This document shows positions 11,169 to 19,772 of a DNA stretch of 64,000 nt, in pieces. The DNA comes from an uncultured Sphingomonadaceae bacterium (GTDB taxonomy: Bacteria > Pseudomonadota > Alphaproteobacteria > Sphingomonadales > Sphingomonadaceae): NCBI GenBank assembly GCA_947488625.1, contig CANKZR010000001.1, positions 1,922,001 to 1,986,000 of the forward strand, written 5' to 3'. Every line of letters begins with the position of its first letter. Position 1 is the stretch's first letter. Under the pieces are notes generated by a model that worked only from the letters and a program-made list of their open reading frames with translations, made no database searches and had not been told where the DNA came from. Both the position numbers and the translations under genes were made by a program.

Positions 11169-12761
11169 CTAGCAGATATCGGAAGTTCGCGAACGGCAGC
11201 CCAGTTGCACGATACGCCCGCCTCTCGCGCTGTCGCGCGCGCGTTCGATCCAGTCGTGATAATAACCGACATCGGCGAAAATCTTCGCCGTGTCGGCAAG
11301 GCCGCAGCCTGCACCGTAGGAGACCAGGCCCACAACTTCCCGCCGACTTCCGGTCCGGTAAACCAGCGGACCGCCGCTGTCTCCGCGGCACGCATCCACG
11401 CCTTCGTCATTGCCGGCGCACAATTGGCCGGGCAGGATGCGGACATCGTTCAATTGTCCCATGTTGCCGCAAACCGAAGGGTCACGAAGATACAGATCAC
11501 CCACCTGCAAGGTTTGCGAGTAGCGTTGCAGCCGACCTCGCACATCGCGAATATCTGACGTATCGTAAGTGACCCCGGTCAGCCCCCAGCCCGTCAGCAT
11601 CAGCGGGGAACTCAGCGCGCGGCCACGATAGGGTCGGCTCGGAACGGCTGCACGTCTCACCCCGCTGGTTTCGATATCGGAATCCAGTTGCAACAGGGCG
11701 ATGTCATGCTGGAAGTCATTCGACCGGCCACGATATCCTGAATGTACCACCGCCGCGACGATCCGGAATGCCTGGCCACCGTCCTGCGCATCGCTGGCGC
11801 CGAGGCGAACACGCATCAGGCGGGAAAGGTCGTCATTGGTCCAGCCTTCCACGCAATGTGCCGCCGTCAGTACCCACCGGCCCCCGATATACACCCCGCC
11901 GCAGATATGTCGGCCCTCCCAATCGGGGCGATAGGAGCCGAACCGTTCCAATTCCTCGCGTCGCAGGGTCGGGGTCTGGAACAGGGACAGACCGGCGCGG
12001 GACCGGATCAACTGCGCCTGCCAGGGTGCCTCCCCAGGTCGCACGTCGCGTCCTCTGAGAACTCGCCTCGTGGGCGGATTCCAGGCAGTCATGAACGCAC
12101 GGGTCGCCGGGGAGCATTCGGAAACCTGCTCATGCCCGTCCGGCGAAAAAGGCTGCTGCCCTTCATCGTCCATCGGCTCGGTTGCACCGGGAAATGCAGG
12201 ATCGGGGCAATAGGAATTTGGCGTGGAGACCAGCACCGCCCACGCCACTTCGCCATAAGAGACCTGCGCCGTATAGGCGATCAATGCATTCCACTTGCGT
12301 GGAAAGCGGGCGGTCGCCCGTTCTGCCAGCACCCCTCTGGCCTGGTATCCCAGATAATCGAGGAACGCAGTAAAGGCGCGAAGCTGTGCGGGTTCGGCTT
12401 TGTTGAGCGCACTTGCAAGAATGCCCCGCTCGCCAACCGGCAGCACCTCGGTCAGTTCCAGCAGTGCGGTGCGTTCTGCAGCGGGAAGGCCTGCGAAAAC
12501 CTCCTGGAAACGCGCCTGCTCCTCGGGATAAAGTTCTTCCAGGATACGCCCGTACACCTGCGTTTCGAACACGGTGAACGACACGTCATCGGCAGGGGCG
12601 TTCTCTTCATCAGGAAGAGAGACATCCTTCGCCGGGCTGATCGTGGGCGAAGTGAGGAATACGGCCATGCCCAGGCCGATCAACACCGCAAAGCGCCCGA
12701 GATACAGACGCCTCGTGCCCCGCTGCCCGTTAAAGTGGCTAGGTGAGGGGTTTCGCCTCAC
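11169..12761 (-). CDS. Secreted or membrane-anchored trypsin-like serine protease (S1 family)
   Basis: A 530-residue protein with an N-terminal hydrophobic segment (about residues 20-42, LYLGRFAVLIGLGMAVFLT), an unrecognised helical region (about 45-235), and an S1 protease domain (about 236-515). The catalytic triad is intact: His in WVLTAAHCVEG, Asp in HDIALLQLDSD, Ser in CRGDSGGPLVY. Several paired cysteines suit the periplasm. The GTG start overlaps the stop of the acidic lipoprotein gene (GTGA) and lies in one arm of a GTGAGG/CCTCAC hairpin. Trypsin-like proteases with a non-homologous N-terminal region are uncommon in bacteria; target unknown. It ends the channel/SLOG/TIR gene group. 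Confidence 0.9.
   Translation of the reverse strand: MRRNPSPSHFNGQRGTRRLYLGRFAVLIGLGMAVFLTSPTISPAKDVSLPDEENAPADDVSFTVFETQVYGRILEELYPEEQARFQEVFAGLPAAERTALLELTEVLPVGERGILASALNKAEPAQLRAFTAFLDYLGYQARGVLAERATARFPRKWNALIAYTAQVSYGEVAWAVLVSTPNSYCPDPAFPGATEPMDDEGQQPFSPDGHEQVSECSPATRAFMTAWNPPTRRVLRGRDVRPGEAPWQAQLIRSRAGLSLFQTPTLRREELERFGSYRPDWEGRHICGGVYIGGRWVLTAAHCVEGWTNDDLSRLMRVRLGASDAQDGGQAFRIVAAVVHSGYRGRSNDFQHDIALLQLDSDIETSGVRRAAVPSRPYRGRALSSPLMLTGWGLTGVTYDTSDIRDVRGRLQRYSQTLQVGDLYLRDPSVCGNMGQLNDVRILPGQLCAGNDEGVDACRGDSGGPLVYRTGSRREVVGLVSYGAGCGLADTAKIFADVGYYHDWIERARDSARGGRIVQLGCRSRTSDIC
12743..12761 (-). promoter_or_regulatory. Hairpin over the protease start codon
   Basis: On the minus strand GTGAGG (12761-12756) and CCTCAC (12748-12743) are perfect 6-nt arms around a 7-nt loop. 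The 5' arm is the GTG start of the protease gene itself, which also overlaps the upstream stop. The stem could make protease translation depend on ribosomes arriving from the lipoprotein gene. Function is inferred. Confidence 0.35.
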
Positions 12762-13024
12762 TCGTCATTCGGGCGGGGACCACTGGTATCGCCGTTGGGG
12801 TCGATGGAAGCGACAGGCTCGACCGTCTCGCTATCGTCCCCCATGGTTTCGTCCATCCCCTCGTCCATGCCGTCCATGGCCGGTGCATCACCCATCACCT
12901 CTTCGTCGGGCAGGGCATCGATAGCGCCTTCTTCGACCATCTCGTCTTCTGCTTCGGGCTCTGCACAAGCGGCAAGGCCGAGAGATGCGGCTGCAACAAA
13001 GCTGGCAAAAACGAATTTTTTCAT
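12758..13024 (-). CDS. Small acidic Asp/Glu/Met-rich lipoprotein
   Basis: An 88-residue protein with a signal peptide (MKKFVFASFVAAASLGLAAC) and a lipobox whose modified Cys is residue 20. The mature ~68 residues are extremely acidic, rich in D, E and M (repeated MD/DG/DE units about residues 40-65), with almost no basic residues, so they are probably disordered and may bind cations. I do not recognise a family. It sits between the TIR gene (36 nt upstream) and the protease (4-nt overlap), so it may be a cofactor, substrate or inhibitor of the protease; that is a guess from context. Confidence 0.8.
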   Translation of the reverse strand: MKKFVFASFVAAASLGLAACAEPEAEDEMVEEGAIDALPDEEVMGDAPAMDGMDEGMDETMGDDSETVEPVASIDPNGDTSGPRPNDE

Positions 13025-13060
13025 AGCATAGTCTCCGGACCCGGTTCCAATTATCCCGCC

Positions 13061-14992
13061 CTATACCAGACCGAGACTTGTCTGGACTGCCGTAAAACGG
13101 GCGTCTTGTCGAATCCCGGCAAGTAATGGATCGACGCTGGACATTGGCAAGCCTGCATCGCCGCGTAGCAGCCCTGCCTCCAGCGCACTCAGCGCCGCTT
13201 CTGTTTCGCCCCACATCGCAAACACTTGCGCCTGCTGGTAAAGACTGTTGTCACCATAGGTCTCCACCATTTCGGCAATTCTCGCCTCGCCTGCTTCCCG
13301 GCCCGAAAGCCGTTCGTCGACGATGGCAAGACCGCGCAACCGCGCGAGCGTTACCGATTCTCCCTCGTAATGCCCGCGCGCACCCTCGTAATCGCCGGAA
13401 AGCAATTCGATATCGCCAAGCATCCATTGCAAACTGCCGACATCGGGATTGAGAACAAGTGCAGTTTGGGCATGGTCTTGCGCGGCGTCGAAACGGCCTG
13501 CCAGGTATTCGATCAGCGTAGCAGTCCGGAAAACTTGCGCGTTGAGCGGATCGATACGCAAGGCGCGCGCAATCGCGTCGCCTGCCGTGTCGAATTCGCC
13601 GATATAGGCGGAAAATTGCGCAAAGGCACCGATGATCTGCGCATTGCCGAAGCCCAGCTCGAAACTGGTCTGGTAGGGTTCACGCGCCCCCCGCAGGTCC
13701 AGCTTGTACTGCCTGATGATCCCCAGGGCCGCATGCCCTTCCGCCGCGTTGGGCGCCAGTTCGATAGCACGCTTGGCAAGCGCTTCGGCGCGCTGCATCG
13801 CCTGCGCCAGCTGCTCACCGCTGCTGTAAGCGGCGGCCACGATTGCAAGGCCCCAGCCACAGGTCGCATGGCCCACGGCATATTCGGGATCGATAGCGAT
13901 TGCGCGTTCAAGTTCGGCCAGCGCCTGCCGGTCTGTTTCCTCGCTGGCGGCGCTGCGCAGCAGAGCAAGGCCATGGAGGTAATGATCCAGCGCCTTGGTA
14001 TTCTGCGTGCCGCCGGGGCGCTCTGTAATCGCCACACCATCTTCTTCCGCAGCGAACAATTCATCCACCACGCTGGTGGCCAGTTCGCGGTGCAGGTCCA
14101 GCGCGTCCTCGCTGGCGCGCTCGAACAGTTGCGACCACACCTCGAAACCGGACGCCACGTCCACCAGCCGGGCGGTAATCCGCAAGATCTCGGCAGACCG
14201 GCGAACCGATCCTTCCAGCACGTAGGCGACACCCAACCGCTCTGCCACTTCGGCGACATTCTGCGTCGCTTCCTCGAATATGCGCGAAGATGTTTCGGCG
14301 GCGACCAGCAGTTGGCGGTTGAGGCTGAGGGTGATGCGCAGTTCCTCGGCCAGACCGGCAGAGAAGTAATCCTGCTCCGGATCGCCGCTAAGGTTGCGAA
14401 ATGGCAGAACCGCGATGCTGTTCCCTGCCGGTCCGCTGGCGAAAAACTGCGGGTTGAGCATCGCAAAGCCCGCCAGTCCCGCAGTGACTGCAACCGCTCC
14501 GCCTGCCAGCAAGCCGCGACGAGAGACTCTCGGCCCGCTGGTTTGCGGCAAAGGCGCGGGCATCTCGCGCCCGTGCATTCCGGCCACGGCTGCCACCAGT
14601 TTTTGAGCGGCAGGCTCGCTCGCCCGCCCTCCCCAGCCGGCAAAATCCAGCGCCTGAAACTGCCGAAAGCCAAGCGGGGCGATACTGCCATCCATCGAGA
14701 CCGGGATCAGGCAGCCGCGCTCCCGCCCGCTCATCGCCTCGTCGCGCACCCAGTTCGATCCGGTCGAGGTCTTCGTCCACAGAACGACCACGGCTTCGGC
14801 ATTTTCCAGAGCCTGCTCGGTGGTTTCCACGTAAGTGGTTCCCGCTTCCAGCGCGTCGTCCCACCACACCCGGAAACCGGCGCCTTCCAGCAGGTCGATT
14901 ATGCGCCGGGCGTGATCCTTGTCCGCACGCGAATAGCTGACAAAGACGCTCGCTTCGTTGCCACCTTGCGAGAGCCGCTCCATCTCGTCCAT
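13061..14992 (-). CDS. TIR domain / TM / TolB-like / TPR protein
   Basis: About 643 residues. The N-terminal TIR domain (about 14-140) starts SVFVSYSRADKDHARRIIDLL, has RVWWDDAL, and keeps the Glu of SNWVRDEA (about residue 85), which aligns with the catalytic Glu of TIR NADases such as SARM1. One TM helix follows (about 160-180). Next is a TolB-N/FlgO-like domain (SIAVLPFRNLSGDPEQDYFSAG, about 192-310), then TPR-like helical repeats (about 335-640). The ATG at 14992 has GAGGAAGGGG upstream; a TTG at 14998 is possible. It lies 46 nt after the SLOG/SLATT-like gene. Topology would put TIR in the cytoplasm and TPRs outside. NAD hydrolysis is inferred. Confidence 0.88.
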   Translation of the reverse strand: MDEMERLSQGGNEASVFVSYSRADKDHARRIIDLLEGAGFRVWWDDALEAGTTYVETTEQALENAEAVVVLWTKTSTGSNWVRDEAMSGRERGCLIPVSMDGSIAPLGFRQFQALDFAGWGGRASEPAAQKLVAAVAGMHGREMPAPLPQTSGPRVSRRGLLAGGAVAVTAGLAGFAMLNPQFFASGPAGNSIAVLPFRNLSGDPEQDYFSAGLAEELRITLSLNRQLLVAAETSSRIFEEATQNVAEVAERLGVAYVLEGSVRRSAEILRITARLVDVASGFEVWSQLFERASEDALDLHRELATSVVDELFAAEEDGVAITERPGGTQNTKALDHYLHGLALLRSAASEETDRQALAELERAIAIDPEYAVGHATCGWGLAIVAAAYSSGEQLAQAMQRAEALAKRAIELAPNAAEGHAALGIIRQYKLDLRGAREPYQTSFELGFGNAQIIGAFAQFSAYIGEFDTAGDAIARALRIDPLNAQVFRTATLIEYLAGRFDAAQDHAQTALVLNPDVGSLQWMLGDIELLSGDYEGARGHYEGESVTLARLRGLAIVDERLSGREAGEARIAEMVETYGDNSLYQQAQVFAMWGETEAALSALEAGLLRGDAGLPMSSVDPLLAGIRQDARFTAVQTSLGLV

Positions 14993-15038
14993 CGGCAAGG
15001 CCCCTTCCTCAACGAACAGATAGGCATGTTACCGCAAT

Positions 15039-16979
15039 TCAGGCAGGAAGCGAAATGTGCTTGCCGCTGAACACCGCCTGCCAGTTCTCCAGTTCCTCTA
15101 CCACGACCTCGTCCAGGCCATGGACAAGCTCACTCACCGCGCCGAATGTAATTGCCGCATCGGACGATTGCAGCAGGAGGTTTATGCGCTGCGCAATGTT
15201 ATCCAGCTTGCCCGCCGTGACCTGTGATATCGCGGCAAACCTCTCGAAATCGGCGAAAAAACGGATGCCGGCAATACTGGCACCCAGGGTGGGGAAGGCA
15301 ATGCCGAGGAATGTAAGGCCCATGGAAACCGATGCAGGCCAGGCGTAAGGCAGCGCGCCGGCTACTGCCCCGGCTTTCAGCAGCAGATAGACCGATACCG
15401 AGATGATCGCGAGGACGAACAGCGTCTCTGCAATCCTGTCCAGCCGATGGTCCACCTTGCGAAGCCGCTTTGCCTTGGCGCGGTGATAATCGCGTTGCCC
15501 CTCTACATGGGGCAGCAGGATGCCTTGCGTCATCGTGCGCAGGTACGCATGTGTAAGTGCGATGTTCGGCAATCCGGGAGAGCGCAGGCAATGGCGGCTG
15601 TATTGTTCTGGCCACTCGCGCCCTTCAGCCCTGGGCCACTTTCCCGCCGGGCGAAAGACACCCAGCAGCAGCATGATAGGGCCATGCCGCAGATATTCCG
15701 CCACGCGGCGCGTCTCGAACCAGTGGGCGTGCCAATTGTATCGCTTGCCGATCAGGGTGATGCCCACGATCAGAAGAAGCAGCACCAGCTCTATCGATGC
15801 GAAGATCCATTTTTGCTCCGCCAGGCCAAGCGGAAGATAGGCTGCACCGATGATAACCGCGAAGGCAGCGAGCATGAAGTTCAGACACATGCCGCTGCGA
15901 TAGGCATCGGAAAGCCAGCTGGAGATGCCGTCGGACCAGGCGAACTGCGGCATGATAGTCTGGACGATCGTTTCAATCTGTCGGCTGTCCGCCCCCTCTA
16001 CACCGCGGGCGGCAAGAACCATGGGGGCGGCGCTGCCCTCGGCGATCTCGTCGGGCTGCTCATACCGATTGACGAGACGCGTACGCGATCGCCCATCGCT
16101 GCCGAAGGTCTTTTCGATCCAGCGGTACAGCAACCAGGCTGGGTTGCTGCCACGGTGCCAGCGTTCGGTCTCCAGCGGGGTCGGCGTGTTTGCTTCGGAG
16201 CCGCCGGTGACGGCTTCGATCAGCGTATCCAGGGCATGGCCGCGTTGTTCGCCGTGAACACCGATTTCTTCGGGTAGAGTGTGGATAGTCCAGTCGTCCG
16301 GACACGCCGGATCGATCAGAACGACCGGCGTACCGCTGCTCAGCGCCGCCTTGATGGTATGCCCCGTGCCGCCGGGAAAATTGGCAGCCTTGCCATCCCA
16401 TACGGCAATCAGCAGGTCCGCCTGCTCGATCATCACCCGCCCCGCCAACGTCACACGATCGTTTATCTGCATTTCCAGCGCGCGCCGGATGGCGAAGTTT
16501 CCCGGTGACGCCAGCGTATCGAGATACAGGGCCGCAATCTCGTCATCGCGCTCTGCCAGGGCAAAGCAGTGCGCGGCTTCGGTCATCTCGCGCAGACGCG
16601 CAGCCCGGCGGGCGACCTCGGCATCGGCGGCGTCGCGGCCTTCCAGCAATGCCTGCGCATCCTCCAGCGTGACGGGCTGGGCGTTTATCGCGGCGTTCAG
16701 CGCCTTGCCGAAGGGCAGCGGTGCGATCACCTGCCAGCCCTTTTCCAGCGCCAGCCGCGCCGTGATCTGATCGACACCTTCAGCCAGCAGGTTGTGCAAT
16801 CGCACCGGCGCGAGCGTGTCAGCCGACTGCTCCAGCAGGTAAGCAATCCGGTCGAAAATGCCGTGGAGGACCGCCTCGACTTGACCAAGATTGGCTTCCA
16901 GCGCGGGATTGTTGTGACGGTGCCCGGTTACGGCGAGCGAGAGGTGGCGCAGCGCCAGTTCCGGGCGCGCGACGCTCAC
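15039..16979 (-). CDS. SLOG-like Rossmann domain fused to a SLATT-like multi-TM domain
   Basis: About 646 residues. The N-terminal ~250 have SLOG features: LSLAVTGHRHNN near the start, NLLAEGVDQITARLALEKGW, and ADLLIAVWDGK followed by GGTGHTIKAALSSGTPVVLID, the sort of pocket that binds nucleotide-derived ligands. The C-terminal half has two TM hairpins (about 372-430 and 535-595) separated by a basic cytosolic region with YNWHAHWFETRRVAEYLRHG, and an amphipathic tail, like SLATT/DUF4231 effectors. The GTG start at 16979 overlaps the channel gene stop (GTGA); an earlier start at 17003 is less likely. Known biology: SLOG/SLATT pairs are predicted nucleotide-activated membrane effectors. Function here is untested. 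Confidence 0.75.
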   Translation of the reverse strand: MSVARPELALRHLSLAVTGHRHNNPALEANLGQVEAVLHGIFDRIAYLLEQSADTLAPVRLHNLLAEGVDQITARLALEKGWQVIAPLPFGKALNAAINAQPVTLEDAQALLEGRDAADAEVARRAARLREMTEAAHCFALAERDDEIAALYLDTLASPGNFAIRRALEMQINDRVTLAGRVMIEQADLLIAVWDGKAANFPGGTGHTIKAALSSGTPVVLIDPACPDDWTIHTLPEEIGVHGEQRGHALDTLIEAVTGGSEANTPTPLETERWHRGSNPAWLLYRWIEKTFGSDGRSRTRLVNRYEQPDEIAEGSAAPMVLAARGVEGADSRQIETIVQTIMPQFAWSDGISSWLSDAYRSGMCLNFMLAAFAVIIGAAYLPLGLAEQKWIFASIELVLLLLIVGITLIGKRYNWHAHWFETRRVAEYLRHGPIMLLLGVFRPAGKWPRAEGREWPEQYSRHCLRSPGLPNIALTHAYLRTMTQGILLPHVEGQRDYHRAKAKRLRKVDHRLDRIAETLFVLAIISVSVYLLLKAGAVAGALPYAWPASVSMGLTFLGIAFPTLGASIAGIRFFADFERFAAISQVTAGKLDNIAQRINLLLQSSDAAITFGAVSELVHGLDEVVVEELENWQAVFSGKHISLPA

Positions 16980-17479
16980 TTCGCTTCCTCGCCGCCGGAC
17001 CACAGTTTCTCCATCATCAGGTAGCTGAACGATGCGCTCCAGGCGATCAGCATCAGGCCCATCAGCGCCTCGATCCCGGCAACGATACGAACCGCGCCTG
17101 TAGGGATGATGTCGCCCACGCCAAGCGTGGTGAAGGTGGTGATGGAAAAGTAGAAGTAGTTCACGAAACGGTCTGCCCCTCCTTCGCCCAACCCTTCCAG
17201 CGCACCCAGCCAGCTCGACCAGTGCATGAGGTAGAACGCCAGGGCGAACAGCAGCACCTCGACAAGATGCGCGGCGAACACGCCTGCCAGCACATACAGC
17301 ATGGGCCGTCGAACATCGGTGTGCATCCGCGATATGGTAACGGCGAACAATCGCAGGGCGATGTAATGAACATAAAGGCAGGCCGACACCAGCAAGGCCG
17401 ATATCAGGCTGGCGACCACGATCTGCTCCAACGCCCCCTCCTCCTGAAACTGCCTGCCGCTGCCCCGGCCCCTCGCCAT
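16976..17479 (-). CDS. Small two-pore-helix type cation channel (Ion_trans_2 family)
   Basis: A 167-residue membrane protein with TM helices at about residues 19-43 and 60-85, a re-entrant pore loop (FSITTFTTLGVGDIIPTG, about 113-130), and a last TM at about 132-155. TTLGVGD replaces the usual TVGYGD potassium filter, so selectivity is uncertain. There is no RCK or cyclic-nucleotide domain, so gating must come from elsewhere; the next gene, a SLOG/SLATT-like protein, overlaps it by 4 nt and is the obvious partner. The N-terminus may start slightly downstream of the ATG at 17479. Confidence 0.85.
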   Translation of the reverse strand: MARGRGSGRQFQEEGALEQIVVASLISALLVSACLYVHYIALRLFAVTISRMHTDVRRPMLYVLAGVFAAHLVEVLLFALAFYLMHWSSWLGALEGLGEGGADRFVNYFYFSITTFTTLGVGDIIPTGAVRIVAGIEALMGLMLIAWSASFSYLMMEKLWSGGEEAK

Positions 17480-17586
17480 GAAGACTTAGATGCTCGGGAC
17501 GAGAAGGTCCATAAGCCGATGGCAGGCTGCCTGAACCGCGCAGTAGCCGAAGGCGTATTCGGCCATGGCGACATACCAGTCGCCGG

Positions 17587-19560
17587 TCAGGGCCGGTGAT
17601 CGCGCATCAGGTCAAGGCGATGCTGGATTTGCGGTGCTGCCAGAAGGTCTCTCAACGGTGCCTCAAGGCGCCTTTGCCAGTTGGGATGTTCGGTAACGGT
17701 GCCGGGAATATTGGGCTGCTCAATCAATCCGAGCAAATCCTCCAGCGTAACGATCGCCAGCGCGCATGGCGTACCGGCAATGTGCGTGAGTGCAGCATCC
17801 ACGAAGGTTTGCGGATCCGACGCGCTGGGGCGCGGTGTATCCCCTGCCAGCGTGGACCACAGCAGGCCGCGATCCCATTCGCGAATGTCCTGCGCATCGG
17901 CAAGGGTGACGCCAGGCGGCAACCGGCCCAGCCGGTCTGCCCATTCAAGATCGCGGCCGGTCCACCAGCCCGCCAGCGTCTGCGTGTCATGCGTGCCGCT
18001 CATCGCTGCCGCCTGCGGATCGTAATCGCGCGCCCCGATGAAGCCGTGGTCTTCTGCCCGCTTGAACCATAGCACCTGCATGCCCAGCATCGCGCGCCGC
18101 GCAATGGCATCGGAAAAGCCGTGGGGGGCCGTGCCCAGGTCCTCTGCAACCACGAAAGCGTCTGCCAGATGCGCTTCCAGCGTCACCAGCCGCAGCAGAT
18201 CGTCGAACGGAAAGGCCAGATAGGCGCCGTCTGCTGGGCCTCCACCTTCGGGGATGACCCACAACCGGGCAAGACCGAAGGCATGATCGATCCGCAGTCC
18301 GCCGCCGTGCGCCAGCGCGGCACGGATCATGGCGATCCACGGGGCATAGCCGCTACGCCGCAACCCTTGGGGAGAGAAGCTGGTGATCGACCAGTTCTGC
18401 CCCTGCGGGCCAAGCGGATCAGGCGGCGCGCCGATAGTAAGGCCGCGCAACATGGTATCGCCCATGGCCCAGCAATCGCTGCCACCCGGATCAACCCCGA
18501 CTGCAAGATCGCCGACCAGACCGATAGTCATACCCGCTGCCAATGCGCGGTCCTGCACGGTCGCGAGGCTCTGACGGGTCAGGGCTTGCACGAAGAGGTG
18601 GAACTCCACTTCTTCCGCATGTTTTGCGGCAAAACTGGCGACCGATCTATTATGGGGGTTGCGGTAGCGCGCAGGCCAGTCGCGCCAGCCTCTCGCACCG
18701 CCGGGACGGAAATGGCAATCCAGCGCATCGAAGATCGCATGCAGGCGCTGCGCCGCGTCCGGCTCGCCGATGATCTCGGCCTTTTCCGCCGGGGAAAGTC
18801 CGTCGAATATGGCGCGAAGACGAGTGTAGCGTTGAGGCATGGCGCGGGGCCAGTCGATTAAAGCGTCGCTCTGCGTCGCATCGACGGGATGTGATTGGTC
18901 CAGCAGCGTCAGGTCGGCCATCGCGCCGTTCAGGAAGATGCGGCTGGATGGGGAATAAGGACTGAACCCCTCGCCATTGCCCGGAAACAGCGCATGGACG
19001 GGATTGATGGCCACCGCGTTGGCTCCCGCCTTTGCCAGAGCCTCTACTACCCTCGCCAGATCGCCAAAGTCACCGAAATGCGAAGAATGCTCACCGCGCA
19101 ACGCAGGGATTTGCAGCGAGATGCCCCACGGCTTTCGATCCTGGACCGGTGGCTGTGGACATTCCATCGGCGCAACTGCCAGCCGGGTCTGCGCGCCGTC
19201 GACGCGGCAATCGTAGTAACCTGGCACTTCAGGTGCAATCGGCAGACCATCGCGCAGCTCCAGCGTCGACCGCGTTCCATCCGCCTCTGCTATCTCGACG
19301 CTCTGGCAACGATGCGGGACGTCGATTGGCTGCCCTGCATCGGCAACCAGCAGCGCAGGAAGGCTTTCCTGCTCGCGTTGCAGAGCCTTCATGCTGCTAG
19401 CTATCTGCCGGGGAGAACCCGTCCTGTAACCAAGGGCCGCCAATATCGCTGTCAGTGTGGCATCCGGCACCACGTGCTCACGCCCGTCGACATCGCGCCA
19501 TTCGCGTTGCAACCCGGCAGCTTCGGCCAGTGCGTACAACGACTCATTCCTGTTAATCAT
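17587..19560 (-). CDS. malQ: 4-alpha-glucanotransferase (amylomaltase)
   Basis: A 657-residue GH77 enzyme that moves 1,4-alpha-glucan segments between maltooligosaccharides. The N-terminal part (1-140) is the extra domain of the long MalQ form. The catalytic barrel follows with GLRIDHAFGL (nucleophile Asp), VVAEDLGTAPHG (acid/base Glu) and SGTHDTQTLAGWW (transition-state Asp). It is divergent from glgP and completes the set for remodelling glycogen breakdown products. The ATG at 19560 starts a typical MalQ N-terminus (NESLYALAEAAGL). Confidence 0.96.
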   Translation of the reverse strand: MINRNESLYALAEAAGLQREWRDVDGREHVVPDATLTAILAALGYRTGSPRQIASSMKALQREQESLPALLVADAGQPIDVPHRCQSVEIAEADGTRSTLELRDGLPIAPEVPGYYDCRVDGAQTRLAVAPMECPQPPVQDRKPWGISLQIPALRGEHSSHFGDFGDLARVVEALAKAGANAVAINPVHALFPGNGEGFSPYSPSSRIFLNGAMADLTLLDQSHPVDATQSDALIDWPRAMPQRYTRLRAIFDGLSPAEKAEIIGEPDAAQRLHAIFDALDCHFRPGGARGWRDWPARYRNPHNRSVASFAAKHAEEVEFHLFVQALTRQSLATVQDRALAAGMTIGLVGDLAVGVDPGGSDCWAMGDTMLRGLTIGAPPDPLGPQGQNWSITSFSPQGLRRSGYAPWIAMIRAALAHGGGLRIDHAFGLARLWVIPEGGGPADGAYLAFPFDDLLRLVTLEAHLADAFVVAEDLGTAPHGFSDAIARRAMLGMQVLWFKRAEDHGFIGARDYDPQAAAMSGTHDTQTLAGWWTGRDLEWADRLGRLPPGVTLADAQDIREWDRGLLWSTLAGDTPRPSASDPQTFVDAALTHIAGTPCALAIVTLEDLLGLIEQPNIPGTVTEHPNWQRRLEAPLRDLLAAPQIQHRLDLMRDHRP

Positions 19561-19772
19561 CGCTGTTCCTCGACGTTACAAGCCGAGCATTGCCCGACAT
19601 AGCGGAAACCGCAACTCGAATGCTGCGTTGCACAAGTTTATCTCCCGCCCTCGGTCTTGCGGATTGCGCAGCGCAAAAAAACCTGCCTAGTGACGCGGAG
19701 GAGAGGCGCAACGGCACCCCGCGTAAGCCGCATTCGCGGCGATCACGGGCCAGATCAAGGATTTGTATTCAA

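Noticed and set aside
14440-14530. SRRGLLAGG followed by a hydrophobic run in the TIR protein, resembling a Tat signal
   Set aside because: It is internal (about residues 157-180) after a complete TIR domain; an internal TM anchor is a simpler reading.
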